Origin: Lysobacterales bacterium UBA2790
Lineage (GTDB): Bacteria; Pseudomonadota; Gammaproteobacteria; Xanthomonadales; Xanthomonadaceae
Length of the DNA: 17,522 nucleotides
Direction of reading: 5' to 3'
Assembly: GCA_002352135.1 (NCBI GenBank)
Contig: DEHW01000134.1
Location: 1-17,522, forward strand
Within the stretch, counting starts at the first letter, position 1, and each line of letters begins with the position of its first letter. The position numbers and the translations under genes were made by a program. The notes beneath the pieces are model-generated. The model was given only the letters and a program-made list of their open reading frames with translations. It was not told the origin of the DNA and made no database searches. Of this stretch, positions 1 to 7,041 are shown piece after piece.

Positions 1-1646
1 ATCCGCATTGCTGGCGGCACAAGTCGCCCGTCGCCTTCCGCGCCACGCCGCAGTGGTTCATCAGCATGACCCAGGCCGGACTGCGCGATGCCGCCGTGGC
101 GGCTATTCCGAAAGTGCGTTGGGTGCCTGAATGGGGCCAGGAACGTATCCTCGGCATGGTCGACAAGCGGCCCGACTGGTGCATCAGTCGACAGCGCACC
201 TGGGGCGTGCCGATTGCCCTGTTCGTGCACAAAATCACCGGTGAAATCCATCCGGATTCGGTCGCCTTGATGCGCCAGGTAGCGGATCGCGTGGCGCAGG
301 GTGGGGTGGACGTGTGGTACGACCTCGATGCGCGCGAACTGCTCGGTGATGCAGCGGACGACTACGACAAGGTCACCGACATTCTGGATGTCTGGTTCGA
401 CTCCGGTGTCACGCATGCCTGCGTGGTTGGCGCACGTGAAGAACTGCATGCGGGTGATCTGGCGGACTATCGGGTCATGTATCTGGAAGGCTCGGACCAG
501 CACCGTGGCTGGTTCCAGTCTTCCCTGCTGACCTCGGCAGGTATCTCAGGGAAGGCACCTTACGATCACGTGCTGACGCATGGCTTCACCGTCGATGCGG
601 CGGGTCGCAAGATGTCCAAGTCGCTGGGCAATGTGGTGGCACCACAGAAGGTGATGGACACGCTCGGCGCAGACGTGTTGCGCCTGTGGGTGGCCTCCAC
701 CGACTATCGCAACGAGATGTCGGTGAGCGATGAAATCCTCAAGCGCACCACGGATGCCTATCGCCGGATTCGCAATACCGCCCGCTTCCTGCTCGGCAAT
801 CTGGATGGCTTCGACCCGACGCAGCACCTCGTTCCAGCAGCGCAGATGCTGCTGCTGGATCAGTGGGCGGTGGCGCAGGCGGCCAAGCTGCAGGCGCGCA
901 TTCTGGATCGTTACGATGCCTACGATTTTCTCGACATCGTGCAGGCCGTGCAGCAGTTCTGCATCAACGAGCTGGGCGCGGTGTATCTGGATGTCACCAA
1001 GGACCGCCTCTACACGATGCAGGAGAACAGCCTCGGGCGGCGTTCGGCGCAGACCGCAATGTTCCACATCCTTGAGGCCATGGTGCGCTGGATCGCGCCG
1101 ATCCTGAGTTTCACGGCAGAGGAAATCTGGCAGGCGATGCCCGGCGCGCGTGAAGAGTCGGTGCTGTTTGAAACCTGGTACGACGGCCTGAGCGGATTGT
1201 CTGCCGATGCCGTCTTGAGCGAGGCCGACTTCGATCAGTTGCTGGCGATTCGCGCCTGTCTCAGCAGTGTGCTGGAGCCAATGCGCAAGGACGGCGCTGT
1301 GGGCAGCTCGCTGGCGGCACGGGTTGCCTTGCACATCGATACGCGCAGCGGGCTGGGGGCGAAGCTGGCGTTGGTCGCGGACGATCTGCGTTTCCTGATG
1401 ATCAGCTCCGAGTTCGATCTGGTGCCGACGGCCGATCCTGGCTCGGCGACCGCCGTGATCGGCGGCAGCCTGACGCCGGTTCCCGGCATTGCTGCCCATT
1501 TGGAAGTACTTCCAACCACGCATGACAAATGCGTGCGTTGCTGGCATTTCCGCGCTGACGTGGGCAGTCATTCCGAGCACCCAGAGTTGTGTGGCCGTTG
1601 CGTCGATAACGTCGATGGCAATGGCGAAACGCGGCGTTGGTTCTGA
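1..1646 (+). CDS. ileS: Isoleucyl-tRNA synthetase, C-terminal part (5' end outside window)
   Basis: Class Ia aminoacyl-tRNA synthetase that charges tRNA-Ile in the cytoplasm. The frame is open from position 3 and begins inside the catalytic core, with [19 protein letters not shown] directly before the ATG at 66, so that ATG is internal. The KMSKS ATP-binding loop lies at 609-623. The anticodon-binding helical domain follows. The C-terminal zinc finger of bacterial IleS is visible as two Cys-x2-Cys pairs, with cysteine codons at 1530, 1539, 1590 and 1599. About 547 codons are present, against roughly 940 for the whole enzyme, so the N-terminal HIGH motif and most of the editing domain are missing only because the window starts here. 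The stop codon TGA (1644-1646) shares its last base with the lspA start codon, implying coupled translation. No frameshift was seen. The identification is secure. Confidence 0.98.
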   Translation, partial: PHCWRHKSPVAFRATPQWFISMTQAGLRDAAVAAIPKVRWVPEWGQERILGMVDKRPDWCISRQRTWGVPIALFVHKITGEIHPDSVALMRQVADRVAQGGVDVWYDLDARELLGDAADDYDKVTDILDVWFDSGVTHACVVGAREELHAGDLADYRVMYLEGSDQHRGWFQSSLLTSAGISGKAPYDHVLTHGFTVDAAGRKMSKSLGNVVAPQKVMDTLGADVLRLWVASTDYRNEMSVSDEILKRTTDAYRRIRNTARFLLGNLDGFDPTQHLVPAAQMLLLDQWAVAQAAKLQARILDRYDAYDFLDIVQAVQQFCINELGAVYLDVTKDRLYTMQENSLGRRSAQTAMFHILEAMVRWIAPILSFTAEEIWQAMPGAREESVLFETWYDGLSGLSADAVLSEADFDQLLAIRACLSSVLEPMRKDGAVGSSLAARVALHIDTRSGLGAKLALVADDLRFLMISSEFDLVPTADPGSATAVIGGSLTPVPGIAAHLEVLPTTHDKCVRCWHFRADVGSHSEHPELCGRCVDNVDGNGETRRWF

Positions 1647-2143
1647 TGCGAGCGCCTGTTCGCCACGCCCTGATCTGGCTGCTGCTGTCGGCGGCGGTCA
1701 TCGCGCTTGATCTGTGGACCAAACAACTGGCACTGGACCACTTGCGCTACGCGGAGCCCGTGGCGGTCCTCGAAGGTTGGTTGAACTGGACCCTGGTCTA
1801 CAACCACGGCGCTGCCTTCAGTTTCCTGGGCGATGCGGATGGCTGGCAGCGCTGGTTGTTCTCGGCCTTGGCGGTCGGAATCAGTCTGGCCTTGATCGTG
1901 GCGCTCAAGCGCACCGAACGCCACGATTGGCGGCAGGCCGCGCCGTTTGCCCTGATCATCGGTGGCGCGCTGGGAAATCTGGTCGATCGTCTGCGCTTTG
2001 GCTATGTCGTCGACTTCATCGACGCCTATTGGGGCCAGTACCACTGGCCCGCCTTCAATATCGCCGACTCAGCGATTGTCATTGGTGCGTTCATGTTGGC
2101 GATCTGGGGAGTGTGGCGGGGGAACGTGACGGCCAGCGACTGA
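1646..2143 (+). CDS. lspA: Lipoprotein signal peptidase II
   Basis: Inner-membrane aspartyl protease that removes the signal peptide from diacylglyceryl-modified prolipoproteins. I chose the ATG at 1646, which overlaps the ileS stop (TGATG) and gives 165 residues, the usual family length. A TTG at 1637 would add only three residues. Four hydrophobic segments can be seen. The conserved block GALGNLVDRLRFGYVVDFID carries the first catalytic aspartate (Asp123), and NIADSAIV carries the second (Asp141). The NHGAAFSFL motif near residues 53-61 is also typical. The order ileS-lspA is common in Gammaproteobacteria. The usual next genes (an FKBP-type isomerase and ispH) do not follow here. Confidence 0.98.
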   Translation: MRAPVRHALIWLLLSAAVIALDLWTKQLALDHLRYAEPVAVLEGWLNWTLVYNHGAAFSFLGDADGWQRWLFSALAVGISLALIVALKRTERHDWRQAAPFALIIGGALGNLVDRLRFGYVVDFIDAYWGQYHWPAFNIADSAIVIGAFMLAIWGVWRGNVTASD

Positions 2144-2171
2144 GATCAGTCGCCGGCGTTGGCGGCATCGC

Positions 2172-2199
2172 TAAAGTTTTTGTCGCAGCGTGCCGATAC
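2172..2199 (+). promoter_or_regulatory. Sigma-28 (FliA) type flagellar promoter
   Basis: The -35 element TAAAGTTT (2172-2179) matches the enteric FliA consensus at all eight bases. The -10 element GCCGATAC (2192-2199) matches GCCGATAA at seven of eight. The spacer is 12 bases, one more than the enteric consensus of 11. The inferred start of transcription is near 2205, giving a leader of about 30 bases before the yjfB-like ATG at 2234. A motility-associated gene directly downstream makes the site biologically coherent. Activity is inferred from sequence only. Confidence 0.72.
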
Positions 2200-2233
2200 T
2201 CTGCTGTCGAAGGCCCTGTTGTGGGGGATGGAA

Positions 2234-2437
2234 ATGGACGGACTCAGCTCAGCCATCGTGGATGCCGCTGTGCAGATGCAGCAGGCGCAGTTGCAGCAGC
2301 AGGTACAACTGGCCGTGCTGAAGAAGGCCATGGACACGCAGGCCGCTACCGGTCTGGCACTGATTCAGGCTTTGCCTTCGAGTCCGGCGCTGGAGACTTC
2401 CGGCAACATCGGCACACGCCTCAACGTGTTTGCCTGA
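2234..2437 (+). CDS. Small YjfB-family putative motility protein
   Basis: A 67-residue protein resembling the YjfB_motility family (PF14070): a short N-terminus starting MDGLSSAI, then a glutamine-rich amphipathic helix with MQQAQLQQQ, then VQLAVLKKAMDTQA and a hydrophobic tail ending in NVFA. Other family members have the same layout of a Q-rich stretch followed by a VLKxAMD-like core. I chose the ATG at 2234 because the GGGGG tract at 2223-2227 then sits 6 bases upstream. The in-frame ATG at 2228 would leave no spacing, and the frame upstream of it (from 2159) runs through the promoter. There is no signal peptide and no membrane segment. The family is linked to flagellar motility in bacteria but its molecular role is not established. 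The sigma-28 type promoter just upstream supports control with the late flagellar genes. No other flagellar gene is in the window. Confidence 0.75.
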   Translation: MDGLSSAIVDAAVQMQQAQLQQQVQLAVLKKAMDTQAATGLALIQALPSSPALETSGNIGTRLNVFA

Positions 2438-2532
2438 TCAAGCGCTGACGCGCTGTCATGGATTGCTTGCAGACTCGGGCCCAACGAACTGGCTGATTTT
2501 CCTGGCAGGTCACGTTTCCGTCTCAGGTGCGT

Positions 2533-2553
2533 CTCGACGCGGGTCGCGTCGAG
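2533..2553. other. Perfect 8-bp inverted repeat
   Basis: CTCGACGC (2533-2540) and GCGTCGAG (2546-2553) form a perfect 8-bp stem around a GGGTC loop, between the yjfB-like gene and the SPFH gene. No T-run follows in either direction, so it is not a clear intrinsic terminator. A second, bulged stem lies at 2573-2600 (TTGCC.CCGG pairing with CCGGGCAA). A weak 5-bp hairpin sits at 2441-2454, just after the yjfB-like stop. The rest of 2438-2684 holds no gene I can recognise. Confidence 0.45.
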
Positions 2554-2605
2554 TCGAGTCGGCATTGCGCGATTGCCCCGGTTTTCCTTCGTCCGGGCAA
2601 GTCCC

Positions 2606-2611
2606 TATAGT
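2606..2611 (+). promoter_or_regulatory. Possible -10 box for the SPFH-NfeD operon
   Basis: TATAGT (2606-2611) resembles the sigma-70 -10 hexamer and lies 73 bases before the SPFH start codon. At a 17-base spacing the upstream hexamer is TTTTCC (2583-2588), a poor -35 match. It is the best candidate in the gap but remains weak. Confidence 0.28.
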
Positions 2612-2684
2612 GCGATGGTTGCAAAGCGGTCGATGACTGCGTTGTCCAGACAAGTCTTTTCCCTACTGTTTTCGGGAGTCTCCG

Positions 2685-3659
2685 ATGTCCTACTTCGTAT
2701 TGATCCTGCTGGCCTTTGTGGTGGTCACCATCCTGAAAGGCGTTCGTTCGGTACCACAGGGTTATGAGTACACGGTTGAGCGATTTGGTCGTTACACCCA
2801 TACGTTGACCCCAGGTCTCGGTTTCATCATTCCCTGGATCGATGGCATCGGACACAAGCTCAACGTGATGGAACAGGTGCTGGATGTGCCCTCACAGGAG
2901 GTCATCACCCGCGACAACGCCGTGGTGAAAGTCGATGGCGTGGTGTTCTATCAGGTGCTCGATGCCGCCAAGGCGGCATACGAAGTCGCGCAACTGGAAA
3001 TCGCCATTCTTAATCTGGTGATGACCAATATTCGTACCGTGCTTGGCTCGATGGACCTGGATGAGTCCTTGTCGAAGCGCGACGAAATCAATGCGCGTCT
3101 ATTGATGGTGGTGGACGATGCCACGCATCCGTGGGGCATCAAGGTCAATCGCATCGAAATCAAGGACATCCAGCCGCCGCGCGATCTGGTCGATTCGATG
3201 GCGCGGCAGATGAAAGCCGAGCGCGAGAAGCGCGCCAACATTCTGGAAGCCGAGGGCCACCGCGCATCGGAGATTCTGCGCGCCGAAGGCGAAAAGCAGG
3301 CCGCCATTCTGGAAGCCGAGGGTCGTCGCGAGGCCTCGTTCAAGGATGCCGAAGCGCGTGAGCGTCTGGCCGAGGCCGAAGCCAAGGCGACCATGATGGT
3401 GTCGCAAGCGATCAGCAAGGGCGATGTTCAGGCGGTCAACTACTTCGTTGCACAGAAATATGTCGAGGCGCTGAAGGAATTCGCCAAGTCGCCGAATCAG
3501 AAGACACTGTTGTTGCCGATGGAGGCGACCAGCATTCTCGGCTCGCTGGCAGGTATTGCCGAACTGGCCAAGGCGGCGGGTGCTGGCAAGGCCGAGACGC
3601 CGAAACCCGTTCCGCCGCCGCGTCCCAACTTCGGGCCGCAGGGCGGTACGCAAGCCTGA
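2685..3659 (+). CDS. qmcA: SPFH (stomatin/prohibitin-like) membrane protein, QmcA type
   Basis: A 324-residue member of the stomatin-like SPFH family. Such proteins oligomerise on the inner membrane and are linked to FtsH proteolysis or membrane microdomains. Residues 2-18 form one N-terminal hydrophobic anchor. The SPFH domain follows, with [15 protein letters not shown] (24-38), [12 protein letters not shown] and the typical QEVITRDN and VDGVVFYQV strands. After [10 protein letters not shown] comes a long charged coiled coil from about residue 175. It contains visible 11-residue repeats starting ILEAEG (186), ILRAEG (197), ILEAEG (208) and FKDAEA (219). The C-terminus is a Gly/Pro-rich tail. 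GGGAG at 2674-2678 is a Shine-Dalgarno site 6 bases from the ATG. The NfeD-like partner starts 10 bases after the stop, the standard pairing for this family. The qmcA symbol is by family resemblance; the general class is secure. Confidence 0.9.
   Translation: MSYFVLILLAFVVVTILKGVRSVPQGYEYTVERFGRYTHTLTPGLGFIIPWIDGIGHKLNVMEQVLDVPSQEVITRDNAVVKVDGVVFYQVLDAAKAAYEVAQLEIAILNLVMTNIRTVLGSMDLDESLSKRDEINARLLMVVDDATHPWGIKVNRIEIKDIQPPRDLVDSMARQMKAEREKRANILEAEGHRASEILRAEGEKQAAILEAEGRREASFKDAEARERLAEAEAKATMMVSQAISKGDVQAVNYFVAQKYVEALKEFAKSPNQKTLLLPMEATSILGSLAGIAELAKAAGAGKAETPKPVPPPRPNFGPQGGTQA
3239..3322 (+). repeat. 18-bp direct repeat within the SPFH coiled-coil region
   Basis: CATTCTGGAAGCCGAGGG occurs identically at 3239-3256 and 3305-3322. 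The two copies are exactly 66 bases apart, which is 22 codons or two 11-residue protein repeats. They encode the two ILEAEG units of the coiled coil. Identity at DNA level, including synonymous positions, suggests recent internal duplication or gene conversion. With only two short copies, codon bias could also explain it. Confidence 0.8.
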
Positions 3660-3669
3660 GGAGTAGATC

Positions 3670-4110
3670 ATGGGCTGGATGAGTTCTCCGTGGTTCTGGT
3701 GGGCTGTCGCCTTGGCATTGTTTGCTGCTGAGGCGATGATGCCCGGGACCTTCATGCTGTGGCTGGGATTTGCCGCGGTGGCGACGGGTATGGTCGATCT
3801 GCTGATCACCCTCAGCCCGACCATGCAATGGTTGCTGTTTGGTCTGTTCTCGCTGATCTCGGTGGCGATCGGTTGGCGCTGGCGCGCGACCCACAAGGAC
3901 GCACCCAGCGATCAACCACTGCTCAATCAACGGGGTGCGCAACTGGTTGGACGGGTGTTTCCCTTGGAGACCGCCATCGTCAATGGGCGCGGTCGGGTCA
4001 AGGTGGGCGATGCCTTCTGGACCGTCGAAGGTCAGGACATGGACGCGGGCACGCGTATTCGTGTCGTCGCAGTAGATGGCATGGTGCTGCGCGTCGATCT
4101 GGCACCGTGA
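3670..4110 (+). CDS. NfeD-like membrane protein (YbbJ type), partner of the SPFH protein
   Basis: A 146-residue short-form NfeD family protein. It has three hydrophobic segments (about residues 9-24, 26-46 and 51-70), then a basic cytosolic linker. A C-terminal OB-fold-like domain follows, seen as RGAQLVGRVFPLETAIVNGR, VKVGDAFWTVEG and TRIRVVAVDGMVLRVD. The short form lacks the ClpP-like protease domain. The Shine-Dalgarno GAGGAG (3658-3663) overlaps the stop codon of the SPFH gene, and the gap between the genes is 10 bases, so the two are co-translated. SPFH and short NfeD proteins are generally encoded as pairs and thought to act as one membrane complex; its substrate is unknown. A perfect hairpin follows at 4117-4145. 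Confidence 0.92.
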   Translation: MGWMSSPWFWWAVALALFAAEAMMPGTFMLWLGFAAVATGMVDLLITLSPTMQWLLFGLFSLISVAIGWRWRATHKDAPSDQPLLNQRGAQLVGRVFPLETAIVNGRGRVKVGDAFWTVEGQDMDAGTRIRVVAVDGMVLRVDLAP

Positions 4111-4116
4111 GCTTGA

Positions 4117-4145
4117 TGGGCGCACGCCGATGCGGCGTGCGCCCA
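4117..4145. terminator. 12-bp perfect hairpin between convergent nfeD-like gene and metF
   Basis: TGGGCGCACGCC (4117-4128) pairs perfectly with GGCGTGCGCCCA (4134-4145) around a GATGC loop. It lies 6 bases after the nfeD-like stop and 4 bases after the metF stop on the other strand. There is no T-run on either side, so it would be a GC-stem terminator without a U tract, or an mRNA 3'-end stabiliser serving both operons. Its position and strength favour a bidirectional 3'-end function. Confidence 0.7.
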
Positions 4146-4149
4146 CGGC

Positions 4150-4986
4150 TCAGGCTTGCAGTCGTTCCAGCACGGAAAGTGTCGGACGACTCAGGTTGAG
4201 TGTGTAGAAATGCAGTTCGGGTGCGCCGCCTTCCAGCAGACGACGGCATAGCGTTGCGACGACATCGCTGGCGAATTCGCGGATGCTGGCCGTGTCATCG
4301 CCGTAAGCCTGAATGCGCCGGGTGAGCCAGCGCGGTATTTCTGCGCCACACATCTCCGAGAAGCGGCGAAGTTGACTGAAATTGCTGATGGGCATGATGC
4401 CGGGAATGATCGGTGCATCGATGCCTCGCGCACGAACCGCATCCACGAAGGCGAAGTAGGCGTCGGCGTTGTAGAAGTACTGGGTGATCGCCACATCGGC
4501 ACCGGCGCGCATCTTGGTGCAGAAATGTTCGATATCGGCCAGCGCGTCCTCGGCCTGTGGGTGGGTTTCTGGATACGCGCCAACTTCGATGTGGAAGTGA
4601 TGGCCGGTTTCTGCCCGAATGAACTCCACCAGTTCGGAGGCATAGCGCAAGTCGCCCGGACGTGCCATGCCAGAGGGCATATCGCCACGCAGGGCGACAA
4701 GGCGTGTGCAGCCCATTTCGCGATAGCGCTGCAGCAGGTCGCGGATCTCGGCGCGCGTGCCGCCCATGCAGGATAGATGCGGCGCGGCGCACAGGCCGAG
4801 GTCATCACGCAGGTGGCGCACCGTTTCCGGTGTGTAACTCAAGGTTGAGCCGCCGGCACCAAACGTTACCGAGACAAACCTGGGATCAAAGCGACGCAAT
4901 TTCTCGGCGCTGCGATCCAGTTGCTCGCGTTGATCGTCGGTCTTGGGTGGGAAGAACTCGAAAGATACCGGGCAGGGAAGGGTCAT
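4150..4986 (-). CDS. metF: 5,10-methylenetetrahydrofolate reductase
   Basis: Flavin-dependent enzyme reducing 5,10-methylene-THF to 5-methyl-THF, the methyl donor for methionine synthesis. Family signatures include VSFEFFPPKT near the start (with the catalytic-region Glu at residue 10), FVSVTFGAGGST, LVALRGDMPSG, EVGAYPETHP, DVAITQYFYN and PIIPGIMPI. I favour the ATG at 4986 (278 residues), since the family motif SFEFFPPK normally lies close to the N-terminus. ATGs at 4998 and 5019 (289 residues) are also possible; the last has a weak GGA eight bases upstream. The long in-frame extension up to 5145 looks non-coding. The gene stands alone on the minus strand, divergent from the TfoX-domain gene and convergent with the nfeD-like gene. 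No SAH or SAM riboswitch pattern was recognised upstream. Only the exact start is uncertain. Confidence 0.95.
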   Translation of the reverse strand: MTLPCPVSFEFFPPKTDDQREQLDRSAEKLRRFDPRFVSVTFGAGGSTLSYTPETVRHLRDDLGLCAAPHLSCMGGTRAEIRDLLQRYREMGCTRLVALRGDMPSGMARPGDLRYASELVEFIRAETGHHFHIEVGAYPETHPQAEDALADIEHFCTKMRAGADVAITQYFYNADAYFAFVDAVRARGIDAPIIPGIMPISNFSQLRRFSEMCGAEIPRWLTRRIQAYGDDTASIREFASDVVATLCRRLLEGGAPELHFYTLNLSRPTLSVLERLQA

Positions 4987-5099
4987 ATATCGCTTCATCG
5001 CGATGGAAACGGGTTGCATGATAACTGTCCACAGGCAACGGTGGCGTGCCGATGCGGTGATAGTTCGCTTTGGGACGCTGGGCTGAATGGGCGTCTGCG

Positions 5100-5120
5100 A
5101 CAAAGCGTGCTCTACTTTGT
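5100..5120. other. Inverted repeat upstream of the TfoX-domain gene
   Basis: ACAAAG (5100-5105) and CTTTGT (5115-5120) are 6-bp arms separated by 9 bases, centred about 35 bases before the TfoX-domain start codon. The spacing between arm centres is about 15 bases, so it could be an operator in the metF/tfoX divergent region. A 6-bp match can arise by chance, and the binding protein is unknown. Confidence 0.25.
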
Positions 5121-5144
5121 GCCCAGAGTGCCTTGGAGAACGCA

Positions 5145-5483
5145 ATGGCCACGGATCTTTCGTTTGTGGAATTCGTCAGTGAGCAAGCCGCGCTTGGCGC
5201 GCGTTTGACCTACAAGAAGATGTTCGGCGAGTACGCCATCTACATCGACGGCAAAGTGGTGGCTTTGGCCTGCGACAACAGTATTTTCATCAAGCCGAGC
5301 GCCAAGACAGCCGATCTCACTGCAGAACTGCCGCAGCGTCCTCCGTATCCCGGTGCCAAGCTGCATCCGGTTGCGGATGAACTGTTGGACGAACCCGCAG
5401 CACTGCAAGCCTTGCTGAGGGCGACCTGGGCCTGCATGCCGGAACCCAAGCTGCGGGCGCCGAAGAAGTCTGGCAAGTCCTAG
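5145..5483 (+). CDS. TfoX N-terminal domain protein
   Basis: A 112-residue protein consisting of the TfoX/Sxy N-terminal domain alone (TfoX_N). The characteristic core reads ARLTYKKMFGEYAIYIDGKVVALACDNSIFIKPS, with the aromatic/glycine MFGxYAIY block at about residues 25-32. It is followed by the PPYPGAKLHPVADELLDEP segment and a basic C-terminal tail. Full-length TfoX/Sxy regulators of competence have an additional C-terminal domain that is absent here; single-domain homologues are widespread and of unknown function. The ATG at 5145 is preceded by GGAG (5135-5138). The upstream frame to 5070 has no support. The gene is divergent from metF, with about 125-160 bases between them. Confidence 0.88.
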   Translation: MATDLSFVEFVSEQAALGARLTYKKMFGEYAIYIDGKVVALACDNSIFIKPSAKTADLTAELPQRPPYPGAKLHPVADELLDEPAALQALLRATWACMPEPKLRAPKKSGKS

Positions 5484-5589
5484 TAGGTCGCGTTGCGTGA
5501 TGGGGCCGTCGCGCTCGGCGTTGGTCGCGGCTTGATCCGGCGTACAGCGCGGGGAAGTCGTCGTTGATCGCGGCAAGGAACTTGCACAC
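5484..5589 (-). pseudogene. Possible decayed minus-strand gene fragment with frameshift
   Basis: On the minus strand, 5589-5539 reads VCKFLAAINDDFPALYA with 16 of 17 codons ending in G or C. After one extra base, 5537-5484 reads DQAATNAERDGPITQRDL with 14 of 18 codons ending in G or C. Both stretches look like protein with normal codon bias, but they lie in different frames. No plausible start or full-length gene surrounds them. This could be the tail of a gene lost by deletion and frameshift. I do not recognise the family, and chance in GC-rich DNA is possible. The rest of 5484-5652 has only short inverted repeats (5585-5591 with 5608-5614, CACACCG/CGGTGTG). Confidence 0.2.
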
Positions 5590-5652
5590 CGCCCGTGAGC
5601 GTTGCGCCGGTGTGGGGACCGGGCGCGGGGCATTTTGTGGACAGGAACCCAA

Positions 5653-6528
5653 ATGGAACGAGCACAAGCCCTCAAGCAGATTGCCGAAGAAGCCTCGCGC
5701 GGCGATTTGGTTTTCCCCACCAATACGGCCTTGATGCTGAAGATCCGGCAGTCGCTGGACGATCCCAACTGCAGCGTCGACCAGGCGGCGCGTCTGATTC
5801 AGGCCGAACCCTTGTTGTCAGCGCGCTCGGTGGCAGTGGCCAATTCGGTGGTTTACAACCGGATGGGGCGCGAAGTGGTGGATGTGAAGACGGCGGTCAA
5901 CCGGATCGGGTTCGCCACCATGCGCAGTCTGGTCATGGCATTGCTGACACGTCAGATGGCTGGTGCGCCAAGTAGTCCCAAGCAGAAGCAGATGGCTGAT
6001 CTGCTTTGGGAGCACACAGCGCACGTTGCGGCGCTGGCGCGTGTCATTGCGAAGCGGGTCACCCATCAGAACCCGGATGTCGCCTTTTTTGCCGCGCTGG
6101 TGCACAAGATCGGCGGCTTCTACATGATTTCTCGCGCCAAGGATTTCCCTGCTTTGCTTGAGATCGGGCGTCCGATGCTGGTCGTCGCGGGCGATGGCGA
6201 TGAGGAAGGGCAAGACCTTGATGTGGCCGTCGAACGCGACCTGGCGATGGCGGTGCTGCGCAAGCTTGAGGTGCCTGCGGCCATCATTGCGGGGATTGCT
6301 GATTACTGGCGCGGCATGTTGTCGATACCTGCCGAGAGCTTGGGTGACACCTTGTTGTTGGCGGACTACCTGTCACCGGTGGCGTCGCCACTACGCTATG
6401 CCGACGCCACAACGCCGGAAGAAGATGCCATCCACATCGACATGATCGCTGGCGAGGCCTTGCTCAGCGAGATTTTGGAAGAGTCCGCCGACGAGGTGAA
6501 TTCGCTGATGCAGAGTCTGCGGATCTGA
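5653..6528 (+). CDS. HDOD domain signalling protein
   Basis: A 291-residue cytoplasmic protein of the HDOD family (PF08668), a relative of HD phosphohydrolases found in signalling and stress-linked proteins, often with no known enzymatic activity. The family pattern is clear: LVFPTNTALMLKIRQSLDD (about 19-37), LIQAEPLLSARSVAVANS (48-65), VKTAVNRIGFATMRSLVMAL (78-97) and LWEHTAHVAALARVIA (118-133). The HD-like motif is ALVHKIGG (148-155). The Asp that follows His in true HD enzymes is Lys152 here, so metal-dependent catalysis is unlikely. No fused receiver, GGDEF or EAL domain is present. The ATG at 5653 has AGGAA at 5642-5646; an in-frame extension back to 5602 lacks support. The gene converges on folK with 27 bases between stops. 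Its signalling partner cannot be read from context. Confidence 0.88.
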   Translation: MERAQALKQIAEEASRGDLVFPTNTALMLKIRQSLDDPNCSVDQAARLIQAEPLLSARSVAVANSVVYNRMGREVVDVKTAVNRIGFATMRSLVMALLTRQMAGAPSSPKQKQMADLLWEHTAHVAALARVIAKRVTHQNPDVAFFAALVHKIGGFYMISRAKDFPALLEIGRPMLVVAGDGDEEGQDLDVAVERDLAMAVLRKLEVPAAIIAGIADYWRGMLSIPAESLGDTLLLADYLSPVASPLRYADATTPEEDAIHIDMIAGEALLSEILEESADEVNSLMQSLRI

Positions 6529-6555
6529 GGCGAAAGGCTGTCGCTGCCGCAGGCT

Positions 6556-7041
6556 TCATCCGAGCTGCAGCGGATCAAGCGCCGGGGTCTCCAATCCGGC
6601 TGTCGCCCACAGCTCGCGCAGAGACTTGCCCTGCACCGGGTCGACAAAATTGGCTGCGATATCGGACAGCGGCTTGAGTACGAAGGCGTGTTTCAGCTCA
6701 GGTCGCGGCAGGCGCAGATTGCCCGGTCCCTGCATGACTAGGTCGTTGAAGTAGACGATGTCGACATCCAGCGTTCGCGAAGCAAAGCGTGGTTGATCGC
6801 GGCGGCGTCCGTGGCGGTCTTCCAGCGCGTGCAGCCAGTCATTCAGTATGAAGACATCCATGTCGGTGTGCACACACGCCGCTGCATTGAGAAAGTCCGG
6901 CCCAACAAAGCCCACGGCCTCGGTGCGATAGACCGGCGAGAATGTCACTTGGCCGAACGCGACGCGCAACTCGTTTGCAGCCATGGCGAGATAGTGTTCC
7001 GGCTGTTTATTGCTGCCGAGACTCAACAGGGCCAGGTTCAT
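6556..7041 (-). CDS. folK: 2-amino-4-hydroxy-6-hydroxymethyldihydropteridine pyrophosphokinase
   Basis: Transfers pyrophosphate from ATP to 6-hydroxymethyl-7,8-dihydropterin, the step before dihydropteroate synthase in folate synthesis. The 161-residue protein opens with LALLSLGSN (residues 3-11). It contains SPVYRTEAVGFVGPDFLNAA, the pterin-binding region. The Mg/ATP motif ASRTLDVDIVYF carries Asp92 and Asp94. The usual Gly-Pro before the Arg-Thr is Ala-Ser here, a mild departure. LPRPELKHAFVLKPLSDIA completes the family pattern. The start ATG at 7041 overlaps the folB stop by 4 bases (ATGA), so translation is coupled. It is the last gene of the tsaD-folB-folK unit and converges on the HDOD gene. 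Confidence 0.96.
   Translation of the reverse strand: MNLALLSLGSNKQPEHYLAMAANELRVAFGQVTFSPVYRTEAVGFVGPDFLNAAACVHTDMDVFILNDWLHALEDRHGRRRDQPRFASRTLDVDIVYFNDLVMQGPGNLRLPRPELKHAFVLKPLSDIAANFVDPVQGKSLRELWATAGLETPALDPLQLG

Noticed and set aside
546..1580. Long minus-strand open frame (344 codons) opposite ileS
   Set aside because: Antisense shadow of a clear IleS reading frame; the product is His/Arg/Gln-rich with no recognisable domain, as expected in GC-rich DNA.
2573..2600. Intrinsic terminator before the SPFH gene
   Set aside because: The stem is bulged and no T-run follows; a -10-like element comes next instead.
3099..3896. Minus-strand open frames opposite the SPFH/NfeD genes
   Set aside because: Shadows of two well-recognised plus-strand genes; no domain or ribosome binding site.
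5020..5144. SAH or SAM riboswitch in front of metF
   Set aside because: No conserved riboswitch core was recognised on the minus strand, and the leader is too short and unstructured to argue for one.
4987..5145. N-terminal extension of metF
   Set aside because: It would run through the divergent promoter region and reach the TfoX-gene start; homologues begin close to the SFEFFPPK motif.
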